Shown here: piece after piece, positions 60,101 through 64,000 of the stretch
Numbering within the stretch: position 1 is the first letter of the stretch
Layout: every line of letters starts with the position of its first letter
Assembly (NCBI GenBank): GCA_943737045.1
Contig: CALSFV010000202.1
Coordinates: forward strand, 1,116,001 to 1,180,000
DNA length: 64,000 nt
Reading direction: 5' to 3'
Source of the DNA: Parapristionchus giblindavisi
Taxonomy: Eukaryota > Nematoda > Chromadorea > Rhabditida > Diplogasteridae
Made by a program: the position numbers and the translations under genes
Notes under the pieces: generated by a model
The model's input: only the letters and a program-made list of their open reading frames with translations
The model's database searches: none
What the model was told of the DNA's origin: nothing

Positions 60101-62530
60101 CTCGTGATGGTAGTTCGATCGCATCTCGAGGACTAATAGAGGCCGAAGCGATTCATGCTCGAGCCATGCTATCGTGTGCATCTGCTAGTGGATTTATGAC
60201 TGATGAAGATGGGGGTTGGTTTTTATTTCAGGGACCTTAAAGGGAGCGTAACCTCTCTCAATGATCTCTTCATTGCGCACACTATTTCTCTGTTCTCTAA
60301 CAACGAGAGAGCATGGAGCGTTAAAGAAACCGTTGACAAAGGTGTCAGCCCCTTTAATCAAGTACACGGGGATGATTAGCACTTGTTGTTACATTGACAT
60401 TGTTCATTTATCATTATTTGTTTTAAGTTGCGTTCTTGAGGTTGTACTGCATTTACAAGTAAAATATGTTCATTATGCAACTCGGCAAAACACCTTTTCA
60501 GATAGTGGACTTGCACTTCAAGATGGATATCTCTCATCGGATCTGGAGAGTGAGAAAGCGAGGGGAGATAATGTCCCACTAGTGGTTAGTATTTTAACTG
60601 TTTGTCATTGACCCATTAAAAAAAAAGAATATTTCGTCGTGTCTATCTTTAAAGTACTTCAACTGTTTTTTTCAAAGTTTTTTTATGAATCATCATTATC
60701 AATTATGATTGATCTGTAACACATCGTAAATATTCAGGGTTTCCACGAGGCAAATGGACCGGCTGAACGTACGTTTCGAATTGTTATGTGTGGAGATGCA
60801 AGTGTTGGCAAATCATCATTAGTGATGAGAATCATCAAGGGAACTTATACAAATAATCTTCCAAGTACATTGGGTACGGAAATTTTAAAAATTTATTTAT
60901 TAAAAAGGTAAAATAAAATGAATCTTTCTGATAGCTTTGTTACACTAAGTATTAGCAATACGAAAACTATTGTTGTATGGTATCTGAGAAACCAGATTTA
61001 TTTTGCCTCTAAAAAGATAATGGAAGTACAGCGTGTTCTTTGAAGGAGTTGATTTCCATGTGAAAACAGTCAATATCGATGGACGGAATGTGGCACTGCA
61101 ATTGTGGGACACTGCAGGACAAGAGAGGTACCCCGTAAAGCTTTTCCTATATTATATTTCATTTTAACTCTCTGATGTATATATCCATGAAATATTATAT
61201 TATGTGCTATGATGAATATCAATTAAAAACGGTACTGAAAGCAATCTGTACAATCTGCAACATCGCGTAAACGTCTTCTTTTGTAATCCACATCGGATAA
61301 ATTAAAAGACAAAATATATAGATGCGTTTGTGAAAACAAAACAGAAAAAAAACATTCTTTTCAGGTTCCGTAGTCTGTGCAAGTCGTACTTCCGCCGTGC
61401 CGATGGTGCCATTCTAGTCTATGATGTCACCTCCGAGCAGACATTCCTCAGAGTTCGAGATTGGATCGAAACTATTAAGGTATGATTCTAGAACTATTCG
61501 AAAAGAAGATTCATTTCTTTTACACTGCGAACTCATCGTTTATGTCTATGTATATCTGCGATTCTTTCATTACTTCTCTATATTGAAGCACGTCGAACTG
61601 GTCCCAGATTAAATGTTCTAGAGAAGAGAAGTCAATGAACGTTTCATGTGACCCATATTATTAGGTAGACGCTCACCATCTTTACAGGAATCAGTTGAGA
61701 GACACATCCCCATTATCCTATGTGGAAACAAAAGCGATCTGCGTTTGACGCATGGAGGTGGAGTATCGACACAGGACGGATCCGCCATGGCTGCGGTGAG
61801 ATATAATCACAAATATTTCACGTGCGATAATCAACTTGCTCGACAATGAATCACTCGCATCAATCAGTTAAAAAAGACTAAATTTCCAGTACCTAACTCA
61901 CATCATTCTCCTTCCAGGGAGAGAACAAAAGGAAAATAACACGATTTTAACACAAAAATAATTAGTGCAAAATTTATCGAAACTTCTCCACTTAAAAACA
62001 GTCGAAATCATGCTTACTCAGATAATGTACATAATCCGTAGATCTTGATCAGATAGCTTTGTGTTCTAAAAAGTGATTGACTTATGAAGGACTGAAACGC
62101 ATATGTCCTATGAGAACTTTTCAGGCCATGGGATGTCTTTTCATGGAGACATCAGCACTTGATGGAAGTAATGTAGAAGGAGCCATGCTTACACTCACAA
62201 GGTATCCTTAGCAATATTTATCATTTACAGCAATGTACGATTTAAAAGTTTAAAGTGGACTTTTCTATTTCGAAAGGATTTAGAAATTTGAATCAAATTT
62301 CATCCCTTTAAGTATCTTTAAGATGTGGAATATAATAATCGCAAAAAAATATTTAAGAGAGTTTATTTCTTTCGCGAAACTATAACATAGAATAATGAAT
62401 AACTTAACAATATTTTTCTTTCAGGGAATTAATGACCGTTGAGGATGTCGAGATTCGCTCAACCGGTGTCGTTCTCACCCAAAAGAACCAGAAATCATCC
62501 TGTTTCACGCGTCCCAATTGCGCAAAGTAG
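57194..62530 (+). CDS. rsef-1: EF-hand, coiled-coil and Rab GTPase protein (RASEF/Rab45 type)
   Basis: Twenty-one exons: 57194-57247, 57306-57359, 57496-57604, 57674-57706, 58186-58289, 58404-58489, 58574-58639, 58759-58842, 58996-59086, 59181-59345, 59402-59473, 59520-59644, 59740-59827, 60079-60214, 60502-60584, 60738-60873, 61046-61127, 61365-61479, 61688-61795, 62125-62201 and 62425-62530. Product 657 residues. Two EF-hand loops lie at 14-25 ([12 protein letters not shown]) and 46-57 ([12 protein letters not shown]). A long Glu/Gln/Arg-rich coiled coil spans about 147-377, followed by a Ser-rich linker. The Rab domain starts near 461 with P-loop GDASVGKS (469-476), STLGVDF switch I, DTAGQE (517-522), NKSD (575-578) and ETSA (605-608). 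All nucleotide-binding motifs are intact. The domain order and length match RASEF/RSEF-1, a calcium-responsive large Rab in membrane traffic. The tail [11 protein letters not shown] lacks a standard CC, CXC or CAAX prenylation end. The fourth-exon donor and 17th-exon acceptor were chosen for frame and for the conserved TLGVDF. Confidence 0.93.
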
Positions 62531-64000
62531 ATAACTCCACCTTCGTATTTGTATATATAATCAACCTATCATGTCTGCTATTAAACACAAATATAACAGT
62601 ACATTGGATAGGGCTTTCACTACGGTAATGCGACCCGATTTCCCCTCGTTTGCCAGTTAACCTTTAATGCGAGCTTCACTGGGATTGTTTGAGCCTTAAA
62701 ATCGAAACCTTAACGTCATACAATGCAAGTTTATATCTGTGATTGTTGTGATTATCAGCAACTTTTATACATACATTGCGATTTCATATTTTTACACGAA
62801 TAATAACGATTTTTGGGAACAAATAAGATGCTAACAGACAGTTCATTAACATTATTACACTGATTAACTCGAATTGTTTCTGATATTGGGCGGAGCTTAA
62901 AAGAATCCGTCCATTTATATCTTATATTTATCACATGCTCGCAGATGAACGGGACAGTCGAATGAAGAAAAGAATGAACATAATTATGCTGAAAAAGCTT
63001 CATTCTCAGCATTCCAATCATGTTGCTTACTATCGTTTTCCTGCAATTGGTGGTTGTATGTTTGAAGAGAGCAGGTATCCAAAAATTCCATTAACTGCAC
63101 TGTTTAGAGTTTGTTGAATGATACAAAAACCTCAATATAATATACATATCATTTTATTATTACACAATATCAGCAAGGACTATAGAGATATTGAGTTCGT
63201 ATATGTACATAGTGACGAGAATGAGAACGAGAGAAGGTCCACCGAAGAAGGAACTGATTATTATATGAAACAGCGATGAATGATGTATATCGGATTTAAA
63301 ATGACAAATAAATAAGTACAAAAACAAACTGTAATACAGCTAAACGTAAAAAATTCACGTTAGTTTACAAGTAGAAATATAAGACAATAGAAAATGTTAG
63401 CCTGAGTTATGTTAGGGGTAGTATTATAACGTAAAATATTGTTGGGACGGAGGGATTAGGTTTGAGCAAAACAAAAATAAAACCCGCACGGGCAACTTGG
63501 ATCAAGGGGATTTACAAGAATGATACCGTGAAAATTGGATATGGGCATAAAAGACGAAGAGGTAGGAATAGAATTTGGATATAAACTATTCTCGTAATAT
63601 CTGAATACACGAGACGATTAACAATAATTAACATTATACGAGCTATATGGGGGGAGTATTCTATGCGATTTCCTAGAGAACAATATAAGAGGGTTTATTG
63701 CAAGTTTACCGCCAAAATTATTTTTAAAGCACATGTGCACTCTTGTATACTCTAGGAAGAGTACACTGCTGTGAGAGAGAGTACAAATGTGCCTTATGAT
63801 TTTCGACGATTAATCAGAAAGATATCAATGATATGCACTTTTCCGGACAGGAAAATAGATTGATTTTTAGCGGTACACTTACAAAAAAAGGTGACTGTTC
63901 GGATCAAAAGTTGCAAAGGGAATAATAATCATTACTTTTTAAAAAGTTATTTGTCGATTTCACAACTTTTGAACATATAAGGGATAAGATCTATCTATCA
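62531..64000. other. Downstream intergenic sequence
   Basis: 3' flank of rsef-1, with CTATTAAACA near 62577 as a possible weak polyadenylation signal. No exon that I can support was seen on either strand. A GGGCGGAGCTT box lies at 62889. The A/T-rich tail might belong to the 3' UTR of a gene beyond the window. Confidence 0.45.

Noticed and set aside
1..64000. tRNA, rRNA, spliced-leader RNA and CRISPR loci
   Set aside because: No convincing cloverleaf, rRNA or array was seen by eye. A covariance-model scan would be needed to exclude small RNA genes.

Overview
The window looks like nuclear DNA from a free-living or animal-associated nematode. The evidence is intron-dense genes with many short exons, splice acceptor-like signals 9 to 13 bases upstream of start codons (consistent with spliced-leader trans-splicing), and a gene set that includes an EF-hand/coiled-coil/Rab protein of the RSEF-1 (RASEF) type, a TIA-1/TIAR-like RNA-binding protein, a secreted CAP-domain protein and a neuropeptide-like precursor. 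Acceptor sites are looser than the Caenorhabditis consensus and exon numbers are high (10 to 21 per gene). This hints at another rhabditid or diplogastrid lineage, but the species cannot be fixed from the sequence.

Layout. Positions 155-4659 hold the 3' part of an unrecognised, very acidic nuclear-type protein gene (+). Positions 5399-5762 hold a foldback MITE. Positions 6231-10987 hold a young LTR retrotransposon carrying gag and an aspartic protease but no reverse transcriptase, RNase H or integrase. A long imperfect palindrome lies between its two ORFs, and a 60-bp direct repeat flanks the whole element. Positions 11099-19331 form a giant, nearly identical inverted repeat (arms 3.6 and 2.8 kb, spacer 1.8 kb). 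Its structure records a Tc1/mariner-like MITE insertion, internal duplications, and a hAT-like element that is complete in the spacer and truncated in both arms. Positions 19332-33541 are gene-poor and rich in CT/GA microsatellites, and may be the long 5' intron of the next gene.

The right-hand 30 kb is a run of + strand genes: the TIAR-like gene (33542-43450, 5' end not found), a CAP-domain secreted protein (46104-49577), a neuropeptide-like precursor with five tandem FDPFLPEA peptides (50977-54283), and rsef-1 (57194-62530). The last 1.4 kb shows no gene. The genes are separated by 1.4 to 2.9 kb, so they do not look like one operon. From memory, the C. elegans TIAR paralogue tiar-3 and CAP genes also lie close together on chromosome X, which would be consistent with conserved linkage; this needs checking.

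The most unusual features are the gag-protease-only retroelement with its palindromic spacer and 60-bp flanking duplication, and the 8.2-kb inverted-repeat mosaic, which carries a signal-peptide start with an upstream promoter-like segment in each arm.
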